A DNA stretch of 64,000 nt, from contig NZ_CP044125.1 in assembly GCF_016864575.1 (NCBI RefSeq), forward strand, positions 3,082,001 through 3,146,000, written 5' to 3'. The position numbers and the translations under genes were made by a program. Below, one piece after another: positions 7,795-17,014 of this stretch. The first letter of the stretch is position 1, and the number at the start of each line of letters is the position of its first letter. The notes beneath the pieces are model-generated. The model worked only from the letters and a program-made list of their open reading frames with translations, was not told the DNA's origin and did no database searches. The DNA comes from Rhizobium sp. BG4. GTDB taxonomy: Bacteria > Pseudomonadota > Alphaproteobacteria > Rhizobiales > Rhizobiaceae.

Positions 7795-8530
7795 ATGCGG
7801 TTTGCTGCGATCGCCGATATCCACGGCAATGCGCTGGCGCTGGAGGCGGTGCTTGCCGATATCGCCGCACAGGGAATCACCGACATCGTCAATCTCGGCG
7901 ACTGCTTCAGCGGGCCGCTGGAGGCGGCAAGACCGCCGACCGGCTGCTCGGACTGAACCTGCCGACTGTGCGCGGCAACCACGATCGCTACCTGACCGAA
8001 TTTTCACCCGAGCATATGCAGACGTCGGACGAGGCGGCCTATCACGATCTCAGTCCACGCCATCTCGACTGGCTGCGGACGCTGCCACCAGAGCTTGTCT
8101 ATCGCGGCGAGGCCTATCTCTGCCACGCGACGCCGGGAAACGACAATCTTTACTGGACCGAAACCGTCGCCGCCGATGGCAGCGTTTCCCTGAAGGCACA
8201 GGCCGAGATCGAAGCGCTCGCCGAAGGCATCACGCAGCCGCTGACCCTCTGCGGCCACACGCATTTGCCGCGGATCATCGCGCTCTCCGGCGGCCGCCTG
8301 CTCGTCAACCCGGCAGCGTCGGCTGCCCGGCCTATGACGACGATCAGCCCTATTTCCACAAGGTCGAGAACGGCCATCCGATGGCAAGCTACGCCATTCT
8401 TGAAAAGAGCGCCGATCGCTGGACCGCCCATTTCCGCACCGTCGCCTATGACCATATGGCGATGTCGGAGCTCGCAAAAGCAAATGGCCGCCCGGAATGG
8501 GCGGCCGGATTGGCGAAGGGGCGGCTGTAG
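7795..8530 (+). pseudogene. Metallophosphoesterase broken by two one-base frameshifts
   Basis: MRFAAIADIHGNALALEAVLADI and VNLGDCFSGPLEA mark a calcineurin-like phosphoesterase of the YfcE/MJ0936 type. The frame breaks near 7929, and GNHDR, HATPGNDNLYW and CGHTHLPRI continue one base off. It breaks again near 8312, after which the end of the protein (SVGCPAYDDDQPYFHKVE... to AKGRL) lies in the third frame. Both breaks are explained by one missing base each, in an A run and a G run. Read through, the protein would have about 245 residues. It is either a recent pseudogene or affected by sequencing errors. Confidence 0.8.
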
Positions 8531-8534
8531 GCGA

Positions 8535-10250
8535 TCAGGCGCCGGTATCTGGCGTCGTCTTCGGTTGGGAGGCCGGGGCAGGTGTTGCTGGCACGGCATC
8601 CGGCTTGGCGCCGTCGAGATTGCCGAGCAGCGAGGAGATGGCGTTGTCGCCTTCGAATCCTGCTTCCTTCATCAGCCTGTCGAGGATCGGCTTGTTGGCC
8701 TGGTAGGAGAGGAGCTGTCCGGCAAGGCCTTCGCCCATTCCGATGCCGGAACCCGCCGCTGCTCCATTGCCGCCACGGCCGAGCATTCCGCCAGTGTCGA
8801 AGATGCGGATATCCGAAATCTTCTCGATCGGCTTGACGGCTTCGGCGAGTGCAGACGGGATGGTGCGGATGCGTTCGCGGGTGATCTCGAATTCGATAAT
8901 GGCGGCGCTCAGCTTGTTGCGGGCGTCGTTGAGGAGCGCTTCGCTCTCGGCTTCCGCCTTGCCGGTTTCGAGAATGCCCTTGGCCTTGATGACGGCGGCA
9001 TCGGCTTCGGCGGTGGCGAGCGTCTTGATCGCTTCGGCCTGATCGATGGCGGCCTGCTTTTCAGCCTCGGCGCCGACGGTCACGGCAGTCGCTTCCGTTT
9101 CGGCCTTCTTGCGGGCGTCGATGACGGCGATCTGTTTTTCGCGTTCGGCGATCTCGACGGCCTTGGCCGTGCCGACCTTTTCCTCGGCGGCGATCGCCAG
9201 CGCGCGGGCCGCTTCTGCGGCTGCCTTGGCTTCGGATTCCTCACGGCTTTTGTTGGCAACGGCGATGGCGCTCTCCTGGGCGACGATCTGGAGGTCGCGC
9301 TTCGCTTCGGTCTCGCGCTGCTGGACGGCGCGCGTCGCGTCGATATTGGCACTTTCGCGGGCCTGCTTTGCGGAAGCTTCGCGCTCGGCGATCGCCTGCT
9401 GCGAGGCGATGCGGGCCTCTTCTTCGGCGCGCTTGGCTGCCTGTTCCTGTTGCGCGGTTTCGGCGCGCGTCGCCGCCGACTTGTTGGCGATGTCGCGTTC
9501 CTGGCTGAGTTCCGCCTCACGCTTGGTGCGCTCGATGGCGAGCGACTGCTGGCGCGCCTCGAGGTCCTTCTGGGCGATCGCGACTTCGGTGTCGCGGACG
9601 ATCTCGTTGCGTTCCTTCTTGCGGCTTTCGGTGATACGCGTCAGCGCTGCAAGGCCCTGGGCGTCGAAGAAGTTGTTGGCGTTGAAATGCTTGATATCCG
9701 TCTGGTCGAGGCGGGTCAGCGAAACCGACTCCAGCTCGAGACCGTTCGACTGCAGGTCGGCGCCGACGGCTTCCTGAACCGCCTTAACGAAATCCATGCG
9801 CTGCTCCTGCAGCGCATCGAGGTTCATGGTTGCAGCGACCGAGCGTAGGCCGTCGACGAACTTCGCTTCGATGAGGATGCGCAGCTGCTCCGCGTCGTTG
9901 GTGCGGTTGCCAAGTGTCTGCGCGGCGAGCGCGATCGAGGAGCCATCCGGCTTGACGCGGACGTAGAATTCGGCGCCGATATCGACGCGCATGCGGTCCT
10001 TGGTGATCAGCGCGTCACCTTCGCCGCGGCGCACTTCTAGGCGCAGGGTCTTCAGGTTGACGCGGGCGATCGAGTGGAAGATCGGCAGGACGACCGAGCC
10101 GCCATCGAGCACCACTTTCTGCCCGCCAAGGCCGGTTCGCACATAGGCTTCGTCGCGGCTGGAGCGAGTGTAGAGCGAGGCGAGTACGAAGCCGATGCCG
10201 AGAACAAGGACAATGCCTATCGCGGCAGGAAGTATGACGTCATAAATCAT
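8535..10250 (-). CDS. Flotillin family membrane protein (YqiK-like)
   Basis: A protein of 571 residues. I chose the ATG at 10250 (MIYDVILPAAIGIVLVLGIGFVLASLYTR), which gives an N-terminal membrane anchor. The reading frame is open further upstream, but that part overlaps the next gene. A band-7/SPFH domain follows (about 50-210). A long Ala/Glu/Lys-rich coiled coil runs from about 220 to 480, and the tail is Gly-rich. Flotillins organise membrane microdomains. The four-base overlap with a YqiJ-like gene matches the E. coli yqiJK arrangement. Confidence 0.9.
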   Translation of the reverse strand: MIYDVILPAAIGIVLVLGIGFVLASLYTRSSRDEAYVRTGLGGQKVVLDGGSVVLPIFHSIARVNLKTLRLEVRRGEGDALITKDRMRVDIGAEFYVRVKPDGSSIALAAQTLGNRTNDAEQLRILIEAKFVDGLRSVAATMNLDALQEQRMDFVKAVQEAVGADLQSNGLELESVSLTRLDQTDIKHFNANNFFDAQGLAALTRITESRKKERNEIVRDTEVAIAQKDLEARQQSLAIERTKREAELSQERDIANKSAATRAETAQQEQAAKRAEEEARIASQQAIAEREASAKQARESANIDATRAVQQRETEAKRDLQIVAQESAIAVANKSREESEAKAAAEAARALAIAAEEKVGTAKAVEIAEREKQIAVIDARKKAETEATAVTVGAEAEKQAAIDQAEAIKTLATAEADAAVIKAKGILETGKAEAESEALLNDARNKLSAAIIEFEITRERIRTIPSALAEAVKPIEKISDIRIFDTGGMLGRGGNGAAAGSGIGMGEGLAGQLLSYQANKPILDRLMKEAGFEGDNAISSLLGNLDGAKPDAVPATPAPASQPKTTPDTGA

Positions 10251-10903
10251 GAATTCTCTCCCAAGGATGAACTGGCCGTATCGAGAAGCTCGTCCGGCGC
10301 GAAAACTGCGATGAATATGTCGGCGGCGCGATCGACGAGCAGAACCCTGGCGCCGACGGCGAGCGGCGGCTGGTCCTTGGCGGCTCGAGCGCGCAGCGAA
10401 TGCCAGTTGCCATGCGCGTCCTTCAGCCGGACACGGCCCGGCAAGCCCTGGTCCAGCGGCCCGATGGCGACCTCGGCCGTGCGGCCGACGAATTCCGAGA
10501 GATCGACGGCATAGGTTTCGTCGCGCGGCACGATGCGCGCCACGGCGCGGCTGGAAGCGCGCACCATCGGGGCGGCCAGCAGGATCGCCGGGACGGACGC
10601 CACCAGCGCCGGAAGCGGTGCCCAGAAGGCGTTGGCGATTGCCTGGATCACGAAGCCCGTCATGGCGAAGAAGCCGAGGGCCATGAGGATCAGGATCAGG
10701 ATCGGCACGCCGCCGACATTGAGCCACGACAGCAGGCCAGCGACGCCTTCATGGCCATCCGTGTTTGGGACATGCGGCTTGCCGATCATCTCGCTGATCG
10801 AGAAGCCGAGCAGCATAGCGAGAATTTCGATGACCGTCAGGCCCGCCAGCATGGCGGCGGCGATGGCGAAGGGCGTGCACTCGGGGGCAAAGAGCAAGCT
10901 CAT
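10247..10903 (-). CDS. YqiJ-like membrane protein with OB-fold (NfeD-related)
   Basis: A protein of 218 residues with several N-terminal membrane segments (about 15-35, 70-95 and 100-115) and a C-terminal OB-like domain (GRTAEVAIGPLDQGLPGRVRLKDAHGNWHSL... GARVLLVDR). This architecture belongs to the YqiJ/DUF1449 family, which pairs with flotillin-like proteins. It lies four bases after pspA and overlaps the flotillin gene, so the three make one operon for membrane-stress or microdomain functions. Confidence 0.82.
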   Translation of the reverse strand: MSLLFAPECTPFAIAAAMLAGLTVIEILAMLLGFSISEMIGKPHVPNTDGHEGVAGLLSWLNVGGVPILILILMALGFFAMTGFVIQAIANAFWAPLPALVASVPAILLAAPMVRASSRAVARIVPRDETYAVDLSEFVGRTAEVAIGPLDQGLPGRVRLKDAHGNWHSLRARAAKDQPPLAVGARVLLVDRAADIFIAVFAPDELLDTASSSLGENS

Positions 10904-10907
10904 GGGC

Positions 10908-11558
10908 TTATTGGCCGCCTGCCTTGAAACGCGCCAGTCTTGCCTCTATAGCCTGTTCGCGGTGGAGGCGGTCCAGTTCGTCGAGTTCGGCGCTGCTGGC
11001 GACTTCGCCAGCGGGCACACCGGTTACCCGGGACACAGCCGCGGCTGCCTTCGCGGCGCTGACGCCGGGTTGCGGACGGGCGGAGCCGGACGCTGCTTCT
11101 GCCGGTGCATGCTGCGCCACGCTGCGCTTGTAGTCGGAGAGACGGGTTTCGGCTTCCCGGCGGGTGGCAAGGACTGCCTGGAGCGCCTTCTGGCCCTCGT
11201 CGACATGTTCCTTGGCGTCTGTCAGCGCCTTGTCGAGCGCTGCGATCTGGGCTTCGAGATCGATCTGCCGGGATACGCCGGCCTTGGCGAGATCGTCGCG
11301 TCCCGAGGAGACGGCGAGGCGGATCTTGCCGTCGAGTGCGGCCATGTCGTCGGTAATCTCGGTGCGGCGGCTGGTGATGCGATATTCCTCGGCGCGTGCC
11401 TTGCCGAGATCGGTCCGCGCCTCGTCGGCCGCAGTGTCGATTTCGCGGATCGCCTGCTCGATGATCGCCAGCTTGTTAGAACCTTCGGCCTTGTCGATGG
11501 CGGCATTGGCGATGCCGGCAATCAGACGGCCCATACGTGAAAGAACACCTTCATTCAT
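10908..11558 (-). CDS. pspA: PspA/IM30 family protein
   Basis: A protein of 216 residues that starts MNEGVLSRMGRLIAGIANAAIDKAEG. The ATG at 11558 is preceded by GGAGGAAAAC, a strong ribosome site. The body is a long coiled coil with the PspA spacing, plus an Ala/Pro-rich linker at about 140-180. PspA-type proteins bind and stabilise the inner membrane. The frame is also open upstream for 162 more codons, with unrelated sequence. I treat those as a separate element because of the internal ribosome site. Confidence 0.85.
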   Translation of the reverse strand: MNEGVLSRMGRLIAGIANAAIDKAEGSNKLAIIEQAIREIDTAADEARTDLGKARAEEYRITSRRTEITDDMAALDGKIRLAVSSGRDDLAKAGVSRQIDLEAQIAALDKALTDAKEHVDEGQKALQAVLATRREAETRLSDYKRSVAQHAPAEAASGSARPQPGVSAAKAAAAVSRVTGVPAGEVASSAELDELDRLHREQAIEARLARFKAGGQ

Positions 11559-12044
11559 GTTTTCCTCCATCCGTGGGGAATTCGGCGTGACGCCGATGTG
11601 AATTTCATACCGGCCGCCTGTGACGGCCAGATAGGCTGGAAAGATGTTGTCCCATCCCGGCGAGTAACCGGCGACATCGAAGGGCACGGCAACCCGGCCC
11701 CTGACGGTCGCAAGCGTCAGATCGGTAGGGCCTTTGATAGCAAACAGTTTTTCATCCAGAGGTAGTCGCGAAACGCCATGCTCAAGCTGGCCTGATGCGA
11801 AGTCACGCAAGCCAAGCGTGACCAGACGTGCAGGTAGTCCGGTTTGCTCGCGGACCGTCTCGTAGGCGAGATCATGCAGCACGACGAGATTGGCGCCGGG
11901 TTTTCCGGCGAGCAGATCGCTGAGAATGCCGGCCATCTGCTCATAGGCTGCGATGGTCTCGTCGATCGCGGCGCGCGCATCAGGTCCCGGCGCTAACCTG
12001 TAGCGCAGCATGGATTGCGGTGATGTTCTCGTCGCGAATACCAT
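11559..12044 (-). pseudogene. TnpB-like N-terminal fragment, in frame with pspA
   Basis: Read from ATG 12044 (GTG 12062 is possible), 162 codons run without a stop into pspA. The segments LRYRLAPGPDARAAIDETIA, LHDLAYETVREQTGLPARLV, LPLDEKLFAIKGPTDLTLAT and VRGRVAVPFDVAGY follow the order and spacing that I recall for the N-terminal (wedge/REC) part of TnpB-type RNA-guided nucleases of alphaproteobacteria. The RuvC nuclease part (GxDxG onward) is absent. It may be a decayed transposon fragment or a domesticated domain made as a PspA fusion. The assignment rests on recollection and needs a profile search. Confidence 0.45.
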
Positions 12045-12055
12045 GCATTTAACGT

Positions 12056-12076
12056 AAAGCACCGCTTTGGTGCTTT
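12056..12076. repeat. Perfect hairpin upstream of the TnpB-like frame
   Basis: AAAGCACC (12056-12063) and GGTGCTTT (12069-12076) form an 8-bp stem with a 5-base loop. It stands 12 bases before the ATG of the TnpB-like frame. It could be a terminator, an operator, or a remnant of a transposon end hairpin. The sequence alone does not decide. Confidence 0.4.
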
Positions 12077-12177
12077 CAAGGGTCGACTAAAAAAGAATCT
12101 TGAAGAATTAACAATGCACGGTTGCGGGCGCGTTTCTGATCCAGATTGGAACATCGATTGCCGCGACTGCAGACGCG

Positions 12178-13320
12178 CTATTCGCGGCCGGCGATGATCG
12201 AGCCATCAACATCCCGGATATCCCGCTTGCCGCAGAGCGCCATGGTCATGTCCATTTCCTTGCGGAGGATTTCCAGCGCCAGCGTCACGCCTTCCTTACC
12301 CATGGCGCCGAGGCCGTAAAGGAAGGGGCGGCCGATATAGGTGCCTTTGGCGCCGAGGGCCACGGCTTTCAGTACGTCCTGGCCGGAGCGGATGCCGCCG
12401 TCGAGGTGGATTTCGATCCTGTGGCCGACGGCGTCGGCGATGGCGGGGAGCATGCTGATCGAGGAAGGGGTGCCGTCGAGCTGGCGGCCGCCATGGTTGG
12501 AGATGATGATGGCGTCGGCGCCGGTCTCGGCGGCGAGTTTTGCATCCTCGACATCGTTGATGCCTTTGATGATCAGCGGGCCGCCCCACTTTTCCTTGAT
12601 CCAGGCGACGTCGGACCAGGAGAGCCGCGGATCGAACTGCTCGTGCGTCCAGATCGAGATCGACGAGAGATCGTTGACGTTCCTGGCGTGGCCGATGATG
12701 TTGCCGAAGGTGCGGCGCTTGGTCTGCAGCATGTCCAGGCACCAGAGCGGGCGCGTCGCCATCTGCCAGATATGCTTGGGCGTGAATTTCGGCGGGGCGG
12801 AGAGGCCGTTGCGCAGGTCCTTGTGGCGCTGGCCGAGGATCTGCAGGTCGGCGGTCAGCACCAGGGCCGAGCATTTCGCCGCCTTGGCGCGGTTGATCAG
12901 GTCGAGGACGAAGTCCTTGTCCTTCATCACATAGAGCTGGAACCAGAAGGGCTTCGTCGTCACCGAGGCGACATCCTCGATCGAGCAGATGCTCATGGTC
13001 GAGAGCGTAAAGGGAACGCCGAATTCTTCTGCCGCGCGCGCTGCCAGCATCTCGCCATCGGCATGCTGCATGCCGGTCATACCCGTCGGCGCCAGCGCCA
13101 CGGGCATCGACACCTTCTGGCCGATCATCTCGCTTTCCAGCGAGCGGTTGGTCATGTCGACGAGGACGCGCTGGCGGAGCTTGATCTTCGCGAAGTCGCT
13201 TTCGTTGGCCCGGTAGGTGCTTTCCGTCCAGGCACCGGAGTCCGCATAATCGAAGAACATCTTCGGGACGCGGCGGCGGGCGAGCGTCTTCAGGTCGGCG
13301 ATGGTGAGCGGCTTGGACAT
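12178..13320 (-). CDS. lldD: L-lactate dehydrogenase (FMN-dependent)
   Basis: A protein of 380 residues of the FMN-dependent alpha-hydroxy-acid dehydrogenase family. It opens MSKPLTIADLKTLARRRVPKMFFDYADSGAWTE. It contains the catalytic-histidine motif SNHGGRQLDG and the FMN phosphate site DGGIRSGQDVLKAVALGA. LldD oxidises L-lactate to pyruvate at the inner membrane and passes electrons to quinone. A single gene with 90 bases to the upstream cyclase gene; no lldR or lldP neighbour is seen. Confidence 0.9.
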   Translation of the reverse strand: MSKPLTIADLKTLARRRVPKMFFDYADSGAWTESTYRANESDFAKIKLRQRVLVDMTNRSLESEMIGQKVSMPVALAPTGMTGMQHADGEMLAARAAEEFGVPFTLSTMSICSIEDVASVTTKPFWFQLYVMKDKDFVLDLINRAKAAKCSALVLTADLQILGQRHKDLRNGLSAPPKFTPKHIWQMATRPLWCLDMLQTKRRTFGNIIGHARNVNDLSSISIWTHEQFDPRLSWSDVAWIKEKWGGPLIIKGINDVEDAKLAAETGADAIIISNHGGRQLDGTPSSISMLPAIADAVGHRIEIHLDGGIRSGQDVLKAVALGAKGTYIGRPFLYGLGAMGKEGVTLALEILRKEMDMTMALCGKRDIRDVDGSIIAGRE

Positions 13321-13410
13321 GAGATCGGCATCCTCCGGAAGTCTTCCGAAGACGTATCACACTCGCGGCCCATCGCCAGCAAAATCATGTGCTTAAAGCA
13401 ATTCTCCCGC

Positions 13411-14313
13411 TCAACTTCTCATCACCCAGCGGATCGCGCCGATGACGGAGAAGGCCATCAGCGGCCAGATGGCCCAGAAGGTGCCGTGCCAGGAGAGCAG
13501 GTTGATGGCGATGAGGCCGAGGCCGATGATGGCGAGGCCGGCGAGCTGCGGGTCGACGCGGCTTTGCAGGCGGGCGATCAGCATGGCGGAGACGAAGGCG
13601 AGGACGAGGATCGGCCAGACGGCCCAGAGATTGCCCTCCCAGGTCAGCGCGTTGATGACGGCGAACATGGCGGCGGCGATAGCGAAGATGCCGAGCAGCT
13701 TGCGGACACGCGAGAGCGAGGCGGTGGGCCGCTCCTCCGTGCGGGGCGGGGAGAGGGCGGCTGCGGCAAGGGGAGCGTCCGGCGTCCGGTTTTCGCCGAT
13801 GCGGATCGCGTAGCTCGGGATCGCCTCCGAGACATTTTTCACGGTCAGCGGTCCGAGAAAGTCGAAGCCGACGGGGATCTTGTTGCGAACCTGGTCGTAG
13901 ACGGTGTTGGAGATGACGATGCCGCCTGCGGGTGCCGAGGATTGCAGGCGGGCGGCGATGTTGACGCCGTCGCCGTAGATATCGGAGCCATCGGCGATGA
14001 CGTCGCCGAGATTGATACCGATGCGGAACAGCATCTGCGCGCTTGCCGGTTTGGCGTCGTTGAAGGCTGCGAGTTCGGTCTGGACGTCGACGGCGGCGCG
14101 CACCGCCTCGACGACGCTTGGGAATTCGGCGATCAGGCCGTCGCCCCAGGTGTTGACGACGCGGCCGCCATGGGCGGTGATCAGGCCGGACATGGCCTCG
14201 CGGTAGCGCTTCAGCGTTGCCAGCGTGCCTTCCTCGTCCAGGCCCATTAGCCGCGTATAATCCTGCACATCGGCAGAGAAGATGGTCGTCAACTTGCGCT
14301 GCGTTTCGCTCAT
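13411..14313 (-). CDS. Class III adenylate/guanylate cyclase with C-terminal membrane domain
   Basis: A protein of 300 residues. Residues 1-170 form a class III cyclase homology domain, with metal-binding FSADVQDYTRL, NTWGDGLIAEFPS and IYGDGVNIAARLQ visible. About 30 linker residues and four hydrophobic segments (about 205-295, including repeated WxGxxWAxWP-type stretches) follow. Catalysis is expected in the cytoplasm. Rhizobia have many such cyclases, and the signal sensed is unknown. The membrane part is at the C-terminus, the reverse of the common order. Confidence 0.85.
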   Translation of the reverse strand: MSETQRKLTTIFSADVQDYTRLMGLDEEGTLATLKRYREAMSGLITAHGGRVVNTWGDGLIAEFPSVVEAVRAAVDVQTELAAFNDAKPASAQMLFRIGINLGDVIADGSDIYGDGVNIAARLQSSAPAGGIVISNTVYDQVRNKIPVGFDFLGPLTVKNVSEAIPSYAIRIGENRTPDAPLAAAALSPPRTEERPTASLSRVRKLLGIFAIAAAMFAVINALTWEGNLWAVWPILVLAFVSAMLIARLQSRVDPQLAGLAIIGLGLIAINLLSWHGTFWAIWPLMAFSVIGAIRWVMRS

Positions 14314-14340
14314 GCTCCCCCCGATTTCGCAGGCGCTATG

Positions 14341-15648
14341 TCAGAGCGCCGCCTTCATCGCGTTGCCCGCGACATATGTCTCCACGATCGATCTGTCGTC
14401 GCCCATCGTCTGCAGCAGGAAGAGCTCTTCCGCCAAGGTTTTGACCACATCCATCTTCAGCGCCATGGCCGGCGTTGCCGCGGCGTTGAGGACGACGATG
14501 TCGGCGTCGGTGCCGGTTTCCAGCGTGCCGATGCTGTCGGCCAGCGACAGGGCTTCGGCATTGCCCAATGTCATATGGTAATAGCTGTCCAGCGGGTTCA
14601 AGCGCTCGCCGAGAAGTTGCTGGATTTTGTAGGCCTCGTCCATCGTGCGCAGCATCGAATAACTGGAGCCGCCGCCGATATCGGTGGCGACGCCGATGCG
14701 CACCGGCTTCTCGCGGCGCGACAGCGCCTTCAGCGGGAAGAGGCCGGAGCCGAGGAAGAGGTTCGATGTCGGGCAGTGGACGGCGATCGATCCCGCCTCG
14801 CTCATCGCATCCGCCTCGCGGTCGGAGAGATGGATGCAGTGGCCGAACAGCGTCTTCTTTCCCAGCAGCCCGTAGCGGGCGTAGATATCGGTGTAGTCGA
14901 CCGCTTCAGGATAGAGCTCGCAGGTATAGCGGATCTCGTCGTGGTTTTCGGAGAGATGCGTCTGGATATGCAGGTCCGGGAATTCGCGGGCGAGCGTTGC
15001 GGCCGCTTCCATCTGGGCGGGCGTCGAGGTGATGGCGAAGCGCGGGGTAATGGCGACGTGGTTGCGGCCCTTGCCGTGCCATTCGGCGATGACGGCGCGG
15101 GTCTCATCATAGCCCATCTCGGGCGTATCGAGCAGCCCCTGCGGGGCGTTGCGGTCCATCATCACCTTGCCGCCGACCATGCACATGCCGCGCTTCATGG
15201 CTTCGGCGAAATAGGCGTCGGCGGAGGTCTTGTGCACCGAGCAATAGGCGACGGCGGTCGTCGTGCCATGGCGGATCAGCTCGTCGTAGAAATGCGTGGC
15301 GATCTTCTGCGCATGGGCGCTCTCGACGAAGCGGCACTCTTCCGGGAAGGTGTAGGTGTTCAGCCATTCCAGCAGGTTGGCGGCATAGGAGGCGATCACC
15401 TGCATCTGCGGGAAATGCAGATGGGTGTCGATGAAACCGGGCATGATCAGATGCGGACGATGGTCGATCTCTTCCGTGCCTTCCGGCGCGCTTGCCTTCA
15501 CGTCGGCATAGCTGCCGCTGGCCGCGATCTTGCCGCCGTCGAGCAGCAGGGCGCCGTCGGTCTTGTAGAGATAGCTGTCGGTATCCGTCAGGCTTTGCGG
15601 GGCGCGCTTGAACGAGAGCAGGCGCCCGCGCAGAAGTTTCACTGTCAT
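14341..15648 (-). CDS. guaD: Guanine deaminase
   Basis: A protein of 435 residues of the amidohydrolase superfamily. Zinc ligand motif [12 protein letters not shown] lies near residue 75, and further on come HLSENHDEI, LFGHCIHLSDRE and ATDIGGGSSYSML. GuaD deaminates guanine to xanthine and so feeds xanthine dehydrogenase. Its start overlaps the puuD stop by four bases, so puuD-guaD is a coupled pair. Confidence 0.94.
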   Translation of the reverse strand: MTVKLLRGRLLSFKRAPQSLTDTDSYLYKTDGALLLDGGKIAASGSYADVKASAPEGTEEIDHRPHLIMPGFIDTHLHFPQMQVIASYAANLLEWLNTYTFPEECRFVESAHAQKIATHFYDELIRHGTTTAVAYCSVHKTSADAYFAEAMKRGMCMVGGKVMMDRNAPQGLLDTPEMGYDETRAVIAEWHGKGRNHVAITPRFAITSTPAQMEAAATLAREFPDLHIQTHLSENHDEIRYTCELYPEAVDYTDIYARYGLLGKKTLFGHCIHLSDREADAMSEAGSIAVHCPTSNLFLGSGLFPLKALSRREKPVRIGVATDIGGGSSYSMLRTMDEAYKIQQLLGERLNPLDSYYHMTLGNAEALSLADSIGTLETGTDADIVVLNAAATPAMALKMDVVKTLAEELFLLQTMGDDRSIVETYVAGNAMKAAL

Positions 15649-16889
15649 TGCTGTTTGCCTTCGACTGCGCTTTCATACCAGGCGACGAGCAGCTTGCGCT
15701 CATCGAGCGTGATGTCGGTCACGTTGCCCGGGGGCATCGCATGGCTGCGTCCTGCCTGTATATAGATTTCGCGGGCGTGGGCGGCAATTTCCGCGTCGTT
15801 TTCGAGGATGACGTTCTTCGGCGGGCGCGCCAGGTCCTCATAGACGGGCTCTGCCGCATGGCACATCGAACAGCGCGTGCCGACCAGCTGCTTGACGGCG
15901 GGGAAATGCGCGTCGCCGGCAAATTGCTGGAAGGCAGGGGCGACGGCCGCCGCATCGGCATCCTTCTCGCCGGTCAGCACCTTCGGCACGGTCGACAGCC
16001 ACATGATCAGGATGAAGAGGATGACGGTGGCGATCCAGGTCCAGGTCGGACGGCCCTTGCGGGCATGCGTGGTGTTGAACCAGTGGCGGATGGTGACGCC
16101 CATCAGGAAGACGAGGGCGGCGATCACCCAGTTGAAGGCGGTGCCGAAGGCGAGTGGATAGTGGTTCGACAGCATGAAGAAGATGACGGGCAGCGTCAGG
16201 TAGTTGTTGTGCAACGAGCGCTGCTTGGCGATCTGCCCGTATTTCGGATCGGGCGTGCGCCCGGCGATCAGGTCGGCGACGACAATCTTCTGGTTGGGAA
16301 TGATGATCATGAAGACATTGGCCGACATGATCGTCGCCGTGAAGGCGCCGAGATGCAGGAAGGCGGCGCGGCCGGTGAAGACCTGCGTATAGCCCCAGGC
16401 CATGAAGACCAGCACGGCATAGAGCACGACCATCAGGCCCCAGGTGTTCCTGCCGAGCGGCGACTTGCAGAGCAGGTCATAGACCAGCCAGCCGCCGGCG
16501 AGCGAGGCCAGCGAAATTAGGATCGCCGTCGAGGGGCCGATATCGAGCACGTGGCGGTCAATGAGGAATAGATCGGCGCCCCCATAATAGACGATGCAGA
16601 GCATCAGGAAGCCGGAGAGCCAGGTGAAATAGCTCTCGTATTTGAACCAGGTCAGGTGCTCCGGCATCTGGGCGGGCGCGACCAGATATTTCTGGATGTG
16701 ATAGAAGCCGCCGCCATGGACCTGCCATTCCTCGCCATAGGCGCCGACGGGCAGATGCGGCCGCTTCACGAGGCCGAGATCGAGCGCGATGAAATAGAAG
16801 GACGAGCCGATCCAGGCAATCGCGGTGACGACGTGGAACCAGCGCGCCGCAAAGGCCAGCCATTCCCACGCTATGGCATATTCGTACAT
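15645..16889 (-). CDS. puuD: Membrane urate hydroxylase PuuD with C-terminal cytochrome c domain
   Basis: A protein of 414 residues. The N-terminal 300 residues hold about eight membrane segments (start MYEYAIAWEWLAFAARWFHVVTAIAWIGSSFYF). The C-terminal part carries a haem site CSMCH and the downstream axial-Met region SHAMPPGNVTDIT. PuuD oxidises urate to 5-hydroxyisourate with electrons passing to the respiratory chain, in place of soluble uricase. It pairs with guaD here and supplies substrate to UraH and UraD. Confidence 0.93.
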   Translation of the reverse strand: MYEYAIAWEWLAFAARWFHVVTAIAWIGSSFYFIALDLGLVKRPHLPVGAYGEEWQVHGGGFYHIQKYLVAPAQMPEHLTWFKYESYFTWLSGFLMLCIVYYGGADLFLIDRHVLDIGPSTAILISLASLAGGWLVYDLLCKSPLGRNTWGLMVVLYAVLVFMAWGYTQVFTGRAAFLHLGAFTATIMSANVFMIIIPNQKIVVADLIAGRTPDPKYGQIAKQRSLHNNYLTLPVIFFMLSNHYPLAFGTAFNWVIAALVFLMGVTIRHWFNTTHARKGRPTWTWIATVILFILIMWLSTVPKVLTGEKDADAAAVAPAFQQFAGDAHFPAVKQLVGTRCSMCHAAEPVYEDLARPPKNVILENDAEIAAHAREIYIQAGRSHAMPPGNVTDITLDERKLLVAWYESAVEGKQQ

Positions 16890-17014
16890 TCGGTTCCCCT
16901 GTCTTCTCGACTCGTCACATTGCAGAATGTTGGTGCATGAGGGAAGGGGGAAGTTCGCTTCCCATCGGGCGGCGAATGGCCGATAGTTCGGGCACCAGGA
17001 GAGGGAGAAGAACG

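Noticed and set aside
7968..9848. Open frame of 626 codons on the plus strand
   Set aside because: Its first part is the middle of the frameshifted phosphoesterase, and the rest is antisense to the flotillin gene. It is not a real fusion protein.
10251..10727. N-terminal extension of the flotillin frame
   Set aside because: This part lies over the YqiJ-like gene in another frame and has Arg-rich shadow composition. The ATG at 10250 gives a proper membrane anchor.
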